Assembly (NCBI GenBank): GCA_034658975.1
Contig: JAYEGJ010000026.1
Coordinates: 1-15,034 of the forward strand
DNA length: 15,034 nt
Source of the DNA: SZUA-217 sp034658975
GTDB taxonomy: Bacteria > Actinomycetota > Acidimicrobiia > Spongiisociales > ZC4RG35
Direction: 5' to 3'
In this document: positions 6,925-15,034 of the stretch, one piece after another
Layout of the letters: every line of letters starts with the position of its first letter
Numbering within the stretch: position 1 is the stretch's first letter
Translations under genes and position numbers: made by a program
The notes under the pieces: model-generated
Databases searched by the model: none
Seen by the model: the letters and a program-made list of their open reading frames with translations, nothing else
What the model was told of the DNA's origin: nothing

Positions 6925-7839
6925 ATGCGTATCGGCCTCATCAGTCCACTCCACGGTCGTCCTAATGGGAAGCAGCCTGCACCGACTTGGGCCTCGACTG
7001 TGGAAAGAGCGGTCACGGCAGAAGCGACAGGCTTCGACATCTTCGTGTTCGAGGACGCTCTGGTCTACAAAATGGACGAGCACACCGACGGTGTTTGGGA
7101 GTCAATGTCGATTGCCGGGGCCCTTGCCGCCACGACCGATCGGATCAAGATCGGCCAATCGGTGGTCAACTCTCCCTACCGCTCACCGGCGATGACGGCG
7201 AGCATCGCCACCACCCTTGATGAGATATCTGGCGGACGCTACGTGTTGGGAATCGGTGCGGGCAACACCTTCGACTCCGACTACGAGGCCTTCGGCTTCC
7301 CGACCGACAAGCGCTATTCCCGGTTCGCCGAGGCGATCCAGGTCATCCACGGGCTTCTGAAGAAAGGCCGGGTCGATTTCGACGGCGAGTTCTACTCGGT
7401 AACGGACGCCGAGCTGATCCTTCGCGGGCCCAGCCCGACCGGTCCGCCGATAAACGTTGCAGCTGGCGGAGAAAAGATGTTGGGTCTGGTCGCCAGGTAC
7501 GCCGACGAATGGAACTGGTGGGGCTGGGACGAGACGATGGGCCAGATCGAGGAGCGGCTCCAGCCGATCATCACGACGCTCGATAAGGCTTGCGAGGAAG
7601 TGGGTCGTGATCCAGGGACCCTCGTTCGCACCTTTGACCTGTACGGCGTGCTGCCTGAGGGTCTCGAGGCCGACCATGGCCTCAGCAACCCCGTCACCGG
7701 ATCCACGCAGGAGATCGCCGAATACATCCTGACATTGGGCGAATTGGGATTCGAAGAGGTTCGTTGCGACGTTTGGCCGAAGACTCCGGATGCCATAGAG
7801 GCCATGCAGCCAGTTGTGGAGTTGGTGCACCGGGCGTAG
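6925..7839 (+). CDS. LLM-class flavin- or F420-dependent oxidoreductase
   Basis: This is a member of the luciferase-like monooxygenase family (PF00296), TIM-barrel enzymes using reduced FMN or coenzyme F420. The 304-residue protein has the family layout. It starts with strand MRIGLISP, followed by AEATGFDIFVFED and AATTDRIKIGQSVVNSPYRSPAMTASIATTLDEISGGRYVLGIGAGN (residues 69-115). Next come YEAFGFP, the RFAEAIQVIHGLL helix, and INVAAGGEKMLGLVARYADEWNWWG. The cofactor and substrate cannot be read from sequence; F420 is favoured only because such homologues are abundant in actinobacteria. Nothing nearby suggests a pathway. It sits between the ABM-type gene and the atp promoter region and is probably not part of the atp operon. 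Confidence 0.9.
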   Translation: MRIGLISPLHGRPNGKQPAPTWASTVERAVTAEATGFDIFVFEDALVYKMDEHTDGVWESMSIAGALAATTDRIKIGQSVVNSPYRSPAMTASIATTLDEISGGRYVLGIGAGNTFDSDYEAFGFPTDKRYSRFAEAIQVIHGLLKKGRVDFDGEFYSVTDAELILRGPSPTGPPINVAAGGEKMLGLVARYADEWNWWGWDETMGQIEERLQPIITTLDKACEEVGRDPGTLVRTFDLYGVLPEGLEADHGLSNPVTGSTQEIAEYILTLGELGFEEVRCDVWPKTPDAIEAMQPVVELVHRA

Positions 7840-7851
7840 TTCAGAATCGAT

Positions 7852-7880
7852 TTGGGTAAACCCACCCTCTCCCATACCCT
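7852..7880 (+). promoter_or_regulatory. Candidate promoter of the ATP synthase operon
   Basis: A -35-like TTGGGT (7852-7857) and a -10-like TACCCT (7875-7880) are separated by exactly 17 bp in the only gap before atpZ. Transcription would start near 7886-7888, at the base of the hairpin that follows. This is the best promoter-like pair I see in the window, but both boxes deviate from consensus. Confidence 0.45.
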
Positions 7881-7885
7881 CCCCA

Positions 7886-7901
7886 GAGCTGTTCGCAGCT
7901 C
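7886..7901 (+). promoter_or_regulatory. Stem-loop with UUCG loop in the atp operon leader
   Basis: gagctg-ttcg-cagctc is a perfect 6-bp stem closed by a UUCG loop; the closing pair is G-C rather than the extra-stable C-G. It ends five bases before the atpZ GTG start and falls at or near the predicted 5' end of the mRNA. No T-tract follows, so it is not an intrinsic terminator. It could stabilise the mRNA end or limit access to the atpZ start. Confidence 0.5.
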
Positions 7902-7906
7902 ACCTC

Positions 7907-8143
7907 GTGAAGCAAGATTCCTCCACCAAACAGGTCCACTCCGCAGTCAATGATGGCTGGATGCATGGCGGCTCGTTCTTCAGTTCGATCCTCGCCGGCA
8001 CCCTCATTGGCTACTTCCTGGACCAGTGGCTGGGGACCGACCCGTGGCTGGTTGTCATCGGCATCGTCTTGGGTTCGTATTCGGGGTTCGTGAAGATGTG
8101 GGGCTACATGAAGAACCTGGATGACAACCCACGTGAGCGTTGA
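7907..8143 (+). CDS. atpZ: AtpZ-like small membrane protein of the ATP synthase operon
   Basis: The 78-residue product has two hydrophobic helices (about 21-40 and 47-68). Between them is the family signature AGTLIGYFLDQWLGTDPW, matching the AtpZ/ATPase_gene1 family (PF09527). AtpZ and AtpI have been linked to Mg2+ uptake and to assembly of the c-ring in Bacillus and other bacteria. GTG 7907 gives a normal-length protein; the frame is open further upstream, but that stretch contains the promoter and hairpin and looks non-coding. No Shine-Dalgarno sequence is seen; the leader hairpin occupies that position. The gene overlaps atpI by 23 bp. Confidence 0.85.
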   Translation: MKQDSSTKQVHSAVNDGWMHGGSFFSSILAGTLIGYFLDQWLGTDPWLVVIGIVLGSYSGFVKMWGYMKNLDDNPRER

Positions 8144-8549
8144 ACAGAACACGGTCCCGGTAGAGACCATCATCGCCAAGCACACGGCGATGCGCGCTAT
8201 CTACGTGGCGCCGGTGCTCATTTTGATCTTCGGACTGACCCGTGGCTGGGAAGGGGCGTGGAGCTCTGCCTTGGGTGTTGCGGTGGTTGTCGGCAACTTC
8301 TTGCTGGCCGGCGCCATCCTCTCGATTTCCGCCAAGATCAGCCTTGCGGTTTATCATGCCGCCGCCCTGTTCGGTTTCTTCCTGCGGCTGGGTCTGATGG
8401 TCCTGACGATTGTGCTCATCGCACAGTTGCTCCCCATCGACCGCCTGGCTTTCGGAATCACAATGGTGGTGGCCTATCTGGTCTTGCTGTCGTGGGAAGC
8501 CGTTGCTGTTTCAAAGGGACGAGAAAGGAATCTGGATTGGACCCCGTGA
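8121..8549 (+). CDS. atpI: ATP synthase protein I (AtpI-like), four-helix membrane protein
   Basis: The 142-residue protein has about four hydrophobic segments (roughly 24-40, 46-68, 76-104 and 108-130) and a basic C-terminal tail. Its place directly before atpB identifies it as AtpI (ATP-synt_I family), a non-subunit factor proposed to help assemble the c-ring. Sequence conservation in this family is low, so the call leans on position and topology. ATG 8121 overlaps atpZ by 23 bp; GTG 8133, in frame, is an alternative with a smaller overlap. The end overlaps atpB by 13 bp. Confidence 0.8.
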   Translation: MTTHVSVEQNTVPVETIIAKHTAMRAIYVAPVLILIFGLTRGWEGAWSSALGVAVVVGNFLLAGAILSISAKISLAVYHAAALFGFFLRLGLMVLTIVLIAQLLPIDRLAFGITMVVAYLVLLSWEAVAVSKGRERNLDWTP

Positions 8550-9343
8550 TCCTCGCGATCGAAGAGTGTGACTATGTGAACGAGCCGGTGTGCGCACCGA
8601 CCGACGTCGCAGAATTGTTCGTTTTCCCGAATATCGGCGACACGGTCATCAACCGAACGGTCGTTCTGATTTTCCTCGCGATGCTCATCGTCGTCACGAT
8701 CCTCTACCTCGCCTACCGCAAGCCGAAGCTGGTCCCCACCAAGTTCCAGGCCATCGTCGACAGCCTCACCGGGTTCGTGCGTGACGAGGTCGCCATCGGG
8801 ATCATCGGTCCGGAGGGGATCAGGTACTTCCCCTACCTCCTCTCGATCTTCATGTTCATCCTGGTCGGCAACCTCTTCGAGATCACCCCGTTCATCAACT
8901 TCCCGATCACCTCCCGCATGGCCATCCCAGCTTTCCTGGCCATCGTCACCTGGTTCATCTTCGTGATCGTCGGCTTCGCCAAGAACGGCTTCAGCTACTT
9001 CATGGATGTCGTCTGGCCGAAAAGCGTGCCTATCGGGATGAGGCCGTTGGTCGGGATCATCGAGTTCTTCTCGGTCTACTTCATCCGACCGTTCTCGCTG
9101 GCAGTTCGACTCTTTGCCAACATGGTGGCGGGCCACGTGATGCTCTCGCTGCTGTTGGTCACCGGGTTGGTTTTCGTCACGGCCATCCCCGAGATCGGTT
9201 TGAAGGGATTCTTCGGTTTCGCCTGGTTCGCACTGGGCCTCGCCATCTTCGTCTTCGAAATCATGGTCGCCGTGCTCCAGGCCTACATCTTCACTCTTCT
9301 CAGCGCCGTGTACATCCAGACTTCGGTTCACCCCGAACACTGA
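8537..9343 (+). CDS. atpB: ATP synthase Fo subunit a
   Basis: Subunit a forms the proton half-channels beside the c-ring in the membrane. From TTG 8537 the protein is 268 aa with five to six hydrophobic segments. The essential Arg of the penultimate helix is R191 in PFSLAVRLFANMVAGH, and the last helix carries Q248 in EIMVAVLQAYIFTLLSAVYI. NLFEITPFINFPITS at 112-126 is also typical. TTG 8537 is preferred because AAAGGA (8524-8529) lies seven bases upstream. GTG 8546 would be too far from that site. Longer versions reaching back to 8258 merely read through atpI in another frame. A hairpin separates this gene from atpE. Confidence 0.95.
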   Translation: MDPVILAIEECDYVNEPVCAPTDVAELFVFPNIGDTVINRTVVLIFLAMLIVVTILYLAYRKPKLVPTKFQAIVDSLTGFVRDEVAIGIIGPEGIRYFPYLLSIFMFILVGNLFEITPFINFPITSRMAIPAFLAIVTWFIFVIVGFAKNGFSYFMDVVWPKSVPIGMRPLVGIIEFFSVYFIRPFSLAVRLFANMVAGHVMLSLLLVTGLVFVTAIPEIGLKGFFGFAWFALGLAIFVFEIMVAVLQAYIFTLLSAVYIQTSVHPEH

Positions 9344-9357
9344 CAATCAATAGACAA

Positions 9358-9382
9358 CTTCTCGTGGGAAACCCACGAGAGG
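9358..9382 (+). promoter_or_regulatory. Strong intercistronic hairpin between atpB and atpE
   Basis: tctcgtggg-aaa-cccacgaga (9360-9380) is a perfect 9-bp stem with a 3-base loop, extendable by a U-G and a C-G pair to 9358-9382. It lies 15 bases after the atpB stop and 16 bases before the atpE start. A purine-rich ribosome-binding tract follows directly. No U-run follows, so it is not an intrinsic terminator. A role as an RNA-processing or stability element that boosts atpE expression is inferred. Confidence 0.65.
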
Positions 9383-9398
9383 GAAAGGAAAGGAAGCA

Positions 9399-9665
9399 AT
9401 GGACGCAGTTCTCGCAGTTGTGAATGCCGCATCCCAGATCCTTGCACAGGAGGCTGGCGGAATCACCGGTAGCTTGAACGTCGTCGGATACGGTCTTGCC
9501 GCGATCGGCCCAGGTATTGGTGTGGGAATCGTCGCCGGCAACGCCGTGCAGGCGATGGCACGTCAGCCCGAAGTGGCAGGCATGCTCCGCACGACGATGT
9601 TCCTCGGCATCGCCTTCACTGAGGCACTGGCCCTTATCGGTTTCGTGCTCTTCTTCCTCGGTTGA
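9399..9665 (+). CDS. atpE: ATP synthase Fo subunit c
   Basis: Subunit c forms the rotating proton-carrying ring. The 88-residue hairpin has helix 1 with the glycine-rich AAIGPGIGVGIVAGNAV (34-50), the polar loop ARQPEV (55-60), and helix 2 with the ion-binding carboxylate E75 in AFTEALALIGFVLFF. The residue after E75 is Ala rather than the Ser/Thr of Na+-type rings, so H+ coupling is expected. The N-terminus is about ten residues longer than in E. coli. ATG 9399 follows a long purine tract (gggaaaggaaaggaag, 9381-9396), the strongest ribosome-binding region in the operon. That suits the need for many c copies per enzyme. The stop overlaps the atpF ATG. Confidence 0.97.
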   Translation: MDAVLAVVNAASQILAQEAGGITGSLNVVGYGLAAIGPGIGVGIVAGNAVQAMARQPEVAGMLRTTMFLGIAFTEALALIGFVLFFLG

Positions 9666-10219
9666 TGATGTTCTTCGCCCAGGTCCTCAACTTCGCTGCC
9701 GAAGAGACAGAAGAAGGTGGGTCCGGTTTAGATCTTCTTCTGCCGGCCACGAACGAGCTCATCGCCGGGATCATTGCCTTCTCGATCGTCTTCTTTTTCA
9801 TCTGGAAGTGGGCGGTCCCGGCGATAAATAAGGGTATCGAGCAGCGCCAGGCGGCTATCGCCGGCCAGATCCAAGACGCCGAGAAAGCCAAGGCAGAGGC
9901 AGAGAGTCTTCTGGCTGACTACCAAGCTCAGCTTGCCGATTCGAAGTCAGAAGGCAACCGGATCGTTGAAGAAGCCCGTGGCACCGCCGATCAGCTCAAG
10001 GCCGACATAGTGGCCAAGGCTGAAGGCGACGCCGAGCAGATTCGCGTAAAGGCACGCGACGAAGCGTCAGCCGAAAAGGGCAGAGCCCTCGCCGACGCCA
10101 AGTCGGAGGTCGGTGCCATCTCTGTCGACCTTGCCAGCAAGATTGTCGAAGAGTCGCTGGACGCCGACGCCCACGGGGCCCTGATCGATCGCTATCTGTC
10201 GGATCTAGAGAGTCTTTAG
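9665..10219 (+). CDS. atpF: ATP synthase Fo subunit b
   Basis: Subunit b is the peripheral stalk linking Fo to F1. The 184-residue protein has one membrane helix (about 28-50: NELIAGIIAFSIVFFFIWKW). A long charged Ala/Glu/Lys/Gln-rich helix suited to a dimeric coiled coil follows (about 52-165). Residues 1-10 are also hydrophobic and are followed by an acidic patch. ATG 9665 overlaps the atpE stop (TGATG), suggesting coupling; TTG 9662 and ATG 9668 are alternatives and there is no separate Shine-Dalgarno sequence. Unlike mycobacteria, where delta is fused to a b-like segment, b and delta are separate here. Confidence 0.95.
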   Translation: MMFFAQVLNFAAEETEEGGSGLDLLLPATNELIAGIIAFSIVFFFIWKWAVPAINKGIEQRQAAIAGQIQDAEKAKAEAESLLADYQAQLADSKSEGNRIVEEARGTADQLKADIVAKAEGDAEQIRVKARDEASAEKGRALADAKSEVGAISVDLASKIVEESLDADAHGALIDRYLSDLESL

Positions 10220-10749
10220 TGGACGATCGGATCACCGGATACGCCAACGGCATCTTCGAGATCGCCCGTGCAGAAGACGTGCTCGAGCAGGTGGAGAACG
10301 AGCTTCTCGCCGTCGCTCAGGCATTTGAGAGCTCTGGCGAGCTCCGCTCTGCGCTGATCGATCCCGAACTGCCGCACGACAAGAAGCAGGGGATCATCGA
10401 CGAACTCATTGGTGGGAGGGCTTCCTCCCTCACTGTGGACTTGGTGCAGGTGATTGTCAGCCAGGACCGTGCTTCCGAGCTCCCCGCCATCGCGAAGTCC
10501 GTCATCGAGACCGCCGCCGCGTCCCGGGACAAGGCAGTCGCCGAAGTCAGGAGCGCTGTGCCGCTCAACGCAGCGACCGTCAGCCGTCTCGAGTCCGCTC
10601 TTGGCCGTGCGACAGGAAAGAGTGTCGAAGTCAAGGTGATCATCGACGAATCGGTGATCGGCGGGATCATTGCCCGGGTGGGTGACACCGTCATCGACGG
10701 ATCGATATCCCGTCGCGTCGAATCGTTTCGCCAGGCCGTGAGCAGTTAG
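10219..10749 (+). CDS. atpH: ATP synthase F1 subunit delta
   Basis: Delta joins the top of the alpha/beta hexamer to the b stalk. The 176-residue protein has normal length. It has the N-terminal helical domain typical of OSCP/delta (YANGIFEIARAEDVLEQVENELLAV...) and the conserved C-terminal DESVIGGIIARVGDTVIDGSISRRVESFRQ. The GTG start overlaps the atpF stop (TAGTG), so translation is probably coupled; no independent ribosome-binding site is apparent. Confidence 0.95.
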   Translation: MDDRITGYANGIFEIARAEDVLEQVENELLAVAQAFESSGELRSALIDPELPHDKKQGIIDELIGGRASSLTVDLVQVIVSQDRASELPAIAKSVIETAAASRDKAVAEVRSAVPLNAATVSRLESALGRATGKSVEVKVIIDESVIGGIIARVGDTVIDGSISRRVESFRQAVSS

Positions 10750-10765
10750 GAATACCGAAACAAAC

Positions 10766-12307
10766 ATGTCTGATTTGACCATTACCGCCGATCAGATCAC
10801 CGAGTCTTTGCGCACCCAGCTCGAGGGCTGGGAGCCGGATGTCAGCAAGGAGACGGTCGGCTACGTGACCTCCATCGCAGATGGTGTTGCACGTGTCGAG
10901 GGTCTCCCGCGTGCGATGGCGTCCGAGCTTCTCGAATTTCCCGGTGGCCTGATTGGCGTTGCATTGAACATCGATGAGGACGACCTCGGTGTCGTCTTCC
11001 TCGGTGAGTCCAACTACATCGAAGAGGGCGATCCCGTCAAGCAAACGGGTCGCGTTCTGTCCGTGCCCGTCGGCGATGCCCTCCTCGGGCGCGTCATCGA
11101 CTCTCTCGGCAACCCCATCGATGGCAAGGGAGCCATCAACGCCTCCGAATCCCGTCTTCTGGAGACTCAGGCCCCGTCGGTCGTCGAAAGACAACCGGTG
11201 AGTGAGCCGCTCCAGACCGGTATCAAGGCCATTGACTCGATGACCCCGATCGGTCGCGGCCAGCGCCAGTTGATCATCGGCGACCGCCAGACCGGCAAGA
11301 CAGCGCTCCTGGTCGACACCATCATCAACCAGAAGCAGTACTGGGGCACCGACAAGGCCGTCAAGTGCATCTACGTGGCCATCGGGCAGAAGTCTTCGAC
11401 CGTCGCCGAGGTGGTTGCCACCCTCGAAGAGCACGGCGCCATGGAGTACACCGTCGTGGTGCACGCTGCGGCTTCGGACGCCCCCGCCCTTCAGATGTAC
11501 GCCCCCTACGCCGGCTCGGCCATCGGCCAGCACTGGATGTACAAGGGCGAGCACGCGCTGATCATGTTCGACGACCTGTCGAAGCAGGCCGTCGCCTATC
11601 GCGAGATCTCGCTGCTGCTTCGTCGTCCTCCGGGACGAGAGGCATATCCCGGCGACGTCTTCTACCTGCACAGCCGTCTTCTCGAACGTTGCGCCAAGCT
11701 CTCCGACGAGCTCGGCGCAGGAAGCCTCACCGGTCTTCCCGTCATCGAGACCAAGGCCAATGACATCTCGGCATACATCCCGACCAACGTGATTTCGATC
11801 ACCGACGGGCAGTGCTTCCTGGAGACCGATCTCTTCTTCCAGGGCATTCGCCCGGCGCTGAACGCCGGTGTTTCTGTGTCCCGTGTCGGTGGCGCAGCCC
11901 AGATTGGTGGAATGAGGAAGATCGCTGGTCCTCTTCGTCTCAACCTTGCCCAGTTCCGCGAGCTTGCGGCCTTCGCCGAGTTCGGTTCCGACCTCGACGC
12001 CGCCTCTCTCGCCCAGTTAGAACGTGGCCGCAGGGTCGTCGAAGTGCTCAAGCAGCCTCAGTTCGGGCCCGTGCCGGTCGAGGAGCAGGTTCTGGTTCTC
12101 TACGCCGTCACCGAAGGCCATATGGACGATGTCCCGGTCGAGGATGTGACCCGTTTCGAGGCAGAGCTTCGCGAGTACTTCAAGGTGAGGTATTCCAACG
12201 TCCTCGCCACGGTCGTCGAGACCGGGAAACTTCCGGAAGATGATGCGATAGAGACCGGGTTGGCGGCCTTCAAGGAGACCTTCGAAGCCTCCGGGGTAGT
12301 GGAGTAA
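10766..12307 (+). CDS. atpA: ATP synthase F1 subunit alpha
   Basis: Alpha carries the non-catalytic nucleotide sites and supplies the arginine finger to beta. The 513-residue protein has full bacterial length. The Walker A is GDRQTGKT at 172-179, the Walker B-like strand ALIMFDD at 264-270, and the arginine finger R373 lies in NAGVSVSRVGGAAQ. The C-terminus ends at the usual point, without the roughly 35-residue inhibitory extension known from mycobacterial alpha. ATG 10766 is preceded by AGGAA (10748-10752) at the end of atpH, which is rather distant (13 bases). Confidence 0.98.
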   Translation: MSDLTITADQITESLRTQLEGWEPDVSKETVGYVTSIADGVARVEGLPRAMASELLEFPGGLIGVALNIDEDDLGVVFLGESNYIEEGDPVKQTGRVLSVPVGDALLGRVIDSLGNPIDGKGAINASESRLLETQAPSVVERQPVSEPLQTGIKAIDSMTPIGRGQRQLIIGDRQTGKTALLVDTIINQKQYWGTDKAVKCIYVAIGQKSSTVAEVVATLEEHGAMEYTVVVHAAASDAPALQMYAPYAGSAIGQHWMYKGEHALIMFDDLSKQAVAYREISLLLRRPPGREAYPGDVFYLHSRLLERCAKLSDELGAGSLTGLPVIETKANDISAYIPTNVISITDGQCFLETDLFFQGIRPALNAGVSVSRVGGAAQIGGMRKIAGPLRLNLAQFRELAAFAEFGSDLDAASLAQLERGRRVVEVLKQPQFGPVPVEEQVLVLYAVTEGHMDDVPVEDVTRFEAELREYFKVRYSNVLATVVETGKLPEDDAIETGLAAFKETFEASGVVE

Positions 12308-12315
12308 GCAGCTAG

Positions 12316-13197
12316 ATGGCAAGTGCCCAGGTTCGCGAGGCAAAACGTCGAATCGACAGTGTCGAGGCGACGAAGAAGATCACCCGCGCCATGGAGTTGA
12401 TCGCGGCCAGCCGCATCCCCAAAGCACGGGCGCGTGTCCACGGCTCGAAGCCCTACACCGCCAAGCTGATCGAGGTCATCGAAAACGTCGGGGCCGCCGG
12501 AGCCGGCAGTGGACACAAACTGCTGGAGCGCCGGGATCCAAATACCGTGGGCGTCCTGATCGTCTCTTCGGACCGCGGTCTTGCCGGCGCCTACGCATCC
12601 AACATCATCCGGCTGTCGGAGTCTCGCATCAGCAAACTGGTTCGAGAAGGCAAGGACGTGGTCGTCTACGCCGTCGGGAAGAAGGCGCTTTCCTACTTCC
12701 GCTACCGGGGTTATCACATCGAACAGGCATATCTGGGTGTGACCGACACCCCCGGGTACGGTGATGCCCGGGCGATGGCCAACCGTGTGATGGAGGATTA
12801 CGCCACCGGTCGTATCGACGCGGTTGAGGCCTTCTTCACCCGGTTCCAGTCGGCGATGACCCAACTCCCGATCCACCTCGAGGTTCTGCCGATCACGCCT
12901 CCGGAGATGGACGCCGACGCCGAGGCCGCTGCGGTGTCCTACGAATTCGAGCCTTCGCCGGAAGAGATCCTGAACCGCCTTCTTCCCCGATATGTGGAGG
13001 CCCTCGTCTTCAACATGCTGCTGGAGTCGTCGGCTTCGGAGCACAGCGCCCGTCGCCGCGCCATGAAGGCAGCCACCGACAACGCAGAAGAATTGATCAA
13101 GACCCTCACGGTTCAGGCGAACCGTGCCCGTCAGGCCGAGATCACCACGGCGATCACCGAGATCGTTGGTGGCGCCGAGGCCCTGGCCGAGTCCTGA
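12316..13197 (+). CDS. atpG: ATP synthase F1 subunit gamma
   Basis: Gamma is the central rotor shaft. The 293-residue product has the paired terminal helices of the family. The N-terminal helix is SAQVREAKRRIDSVEATKKITRAMELIAASRI and the C-terminal one runs from ASEHSARRRAMKAATDNAEEL to the end. The central globular domain includes VGVLIVSSDRGLAGAYASNI (78-97). The gene starts eight bases after atpA with no strong Shine-Dalgarno sequence. A 44-base gap separates it from atpD. Confidence 0.97.
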   Translation: MASAQVREAKRRIDSVEATKKITRAMELIAASRIPKARARVHGSKPYTAKLIEVIENVGAAGAGSGHKLLERRDPNTVGVLIVSSDRGLAGAYASNIIRLSESRISKLVREGKDVVVYAVGKKALSYFRYRGYHIEQAYLGVTDTPGYGDARAMANRVMEDYATGRIDAVEAFFTRFQSAMTQLPIHLEVLPITPPEMDADAEAAAVSYEFEPSPEEILNRLLPRYVEALVFNMLLESSASEHSARRRAMKAATDNAEELIKTLTVQANRARQAEITTAITEIVGGAEALAES

Positions 13198-13200
13198 TCC

Positions 13201-13241
13201 ATGAGTTACGAATCAACCAACAACCACGATGGAGCGAGCAA

Positions 13242-13245
<4 letters not shown>
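13201..13245 (+). CDS. Possible 14-codon ORF coupled to atpD
   Basis: ATG 13201 opens a reading frame for MSYESTNNHDGASK. It ends in TGA 13243-13245, overlapping the atpD ATG as ATGA. It fills nearly the whole atpG-atpD gap. It has no clear Shine-Dalgarno sequence and no recognisable domain. If translated, terminating ribosomes could reinitiate at atpD, but atpD has its own GGAG site. It may well be chance. Confidence 0.2.
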
Positions 13246-14666
<1,421 letters not shown>

Positions 14667-14682
14667 GCGGAAATAGGCACTG

Positions 14683-15018
14683 ATGGCAAAGACCTTTCAA
14701 GTCGACGTGGTGTCGCCCGAAGCGACCGTGTGGAGCGGGCGAGCGACCATCGTGATCGCCCGCACCCCGGAGGGGGAGTTGGGGATCATGGCCGACCATG
14801 AACCCTTGATGGCGTCTTGCGCCACCGGTCCGGTCGAGATCGAAGCCGAGTCGGGTGAGCGCACCACCATCGGTGTGCATGGCGGGTTCATTCAGGTGCT
14901 CCACAATCAGGTGACCCTGATCACCGACAGAGCCGAGGTTGCCGAGAGTCATGCGGGGGCCCAGGAGGCCGCGGCTCGTCTTGCACAGGAAGAGGCCGAG
15001 AACGGCGGGGACGAGTAA
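14683..15018 (+). CDS. atpC: ATP synthase F1 subunit epsilon (short form)
   Basis: Epsilon sits at the foot of the central stalk and couples gamma to the c-ring. The 111-residue product has the N-terminal beta-sandwich (FQVDVVSPEATVWSGRATIVIARTPEGELGIMADHEPLM, then VHGGFIQVLHNQVTLITDRAEVAE). Only about 25 residues follow: one short helix and an acidic tail. E. coli epsilon is about 139 aa with two C-terminal helices, so the inhibitory helical hairpin is reduced here, as in other short actinobacterial forms. It is the last gene seen; the 16 bases after its stop show no terminator before the window ends. Confidence 0.95.
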   Translation: MAKTFQVDVVSPEATVWSGRATIVIARTPEGELGIMADHEPLMASCATGPVEIEAESGERTTIGVHGGFIQVLHNQVTLITDRAEVAESHAGAQEAAARLAQEEAENGGDE

Positions 15019-15034
15019 ACCCAGCGGCCTGAAG

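Noticed and set aside
6337..7839. Antibiotic biosynthesis cluster
   Set aside because: An ABM-fold domain and one LLM oxidoreductase are common stand-alone genes; there are no synthase, transport or resistance genes beside them.
8258..8536. Subunit a extended upstream to ATG 8258
   Set aside because: It overlaps almost all of atpI out of frame; TTG 8537 has a good ribosome-binding site and gives normal length.
8474..9346. 290-codon antisense ORF over atpB, rich in Asp/Glu/His
   Set aside because: It is the complement of a hydrophobic, GC-rich gene; the composition is explained by the sense codons and no domain is visible.
9358..9382. Intrinsic terminator after atpB
   Set aside because: The stem is strong but is followed by purines rather than a T-run, and it lies in the middle of the operon.
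10691..13044. Long antisense ORFs over atpA and atpG (326 and 314 codons)
   Set aside because: They mirror strongly conserved genes in GC-rich DNA, and have no start signals or recognisable motifs.

Overview
The window reads as conserved housekeeping chromosome from a high-GC bacterium, most likely a deep-branching actinobacterium (Acidimicrobiia or a relative). This placement is inference. It rests on gene order, GC-rich codon use, frequent GTG/TTG starts, a Gly/Gln/Arg-rich N-terminal extension on Rho, and an LLM-type (often F420-dependent) oxidoreductase. All real genes are on the + strand and nearly every base is coding. I found no mobile-element genes, CRISPR array, tRNA or rRNA.

Region 1 (1-5038) is a gene-expression cluster: rho (its 5' end lies outside the window), rpmE, a DUF1385 membrane protein, prfA, prmC and tsaC. 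It covers transcription termination, a ribosomal protein, release factor 1, the methylase that modifies RF1, and the first enzyme of tRNA t6A synthesis. The 214-bp gap between prfA and prmC is the only sizeable non-coding stretch. Most of it is a 126-bp imperfect palindrome (3541-3666) with perfect 14-bp ends. PrmC just downstream lacks most of its usual N-terminal domain.

Region 2 (5056-7839) holds glyA (serine hydroxymethyltransferase), a COG3224-type protein with an antibiotic-biosynthesis-monooxygenase-like fold plus two membrane helices, and an LLM oxidoreductase. Two of these genes have a TANNNT box 6-7 nt before the ATG and no Shine-Dalgarno sequence, which would suit leaderless mRNAs.

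Region 3 (7852-15018) is a complete ten-gene F1Fo ATP synthase operon, atpZ-atpI-atpB-atpE-atpF-atpH-atpA-atpG-atpD-atpC. A plausible promoter lies before atpZ, and a 6-bp stem with a UUCG loop would sit at or near the mRNA 5' end. The early genes overlap or abut. The main exception is atpB-atpE, where a strong hairpin is followed by the most purine-rich ribosome-binding region in the operon. That arrangement suits the high copy number of subunit c.

The window contains no obvious new multi-gene system. The items most worth a second look are the 126-bp palindrome, the two atp hairpins, and the short PrmC.
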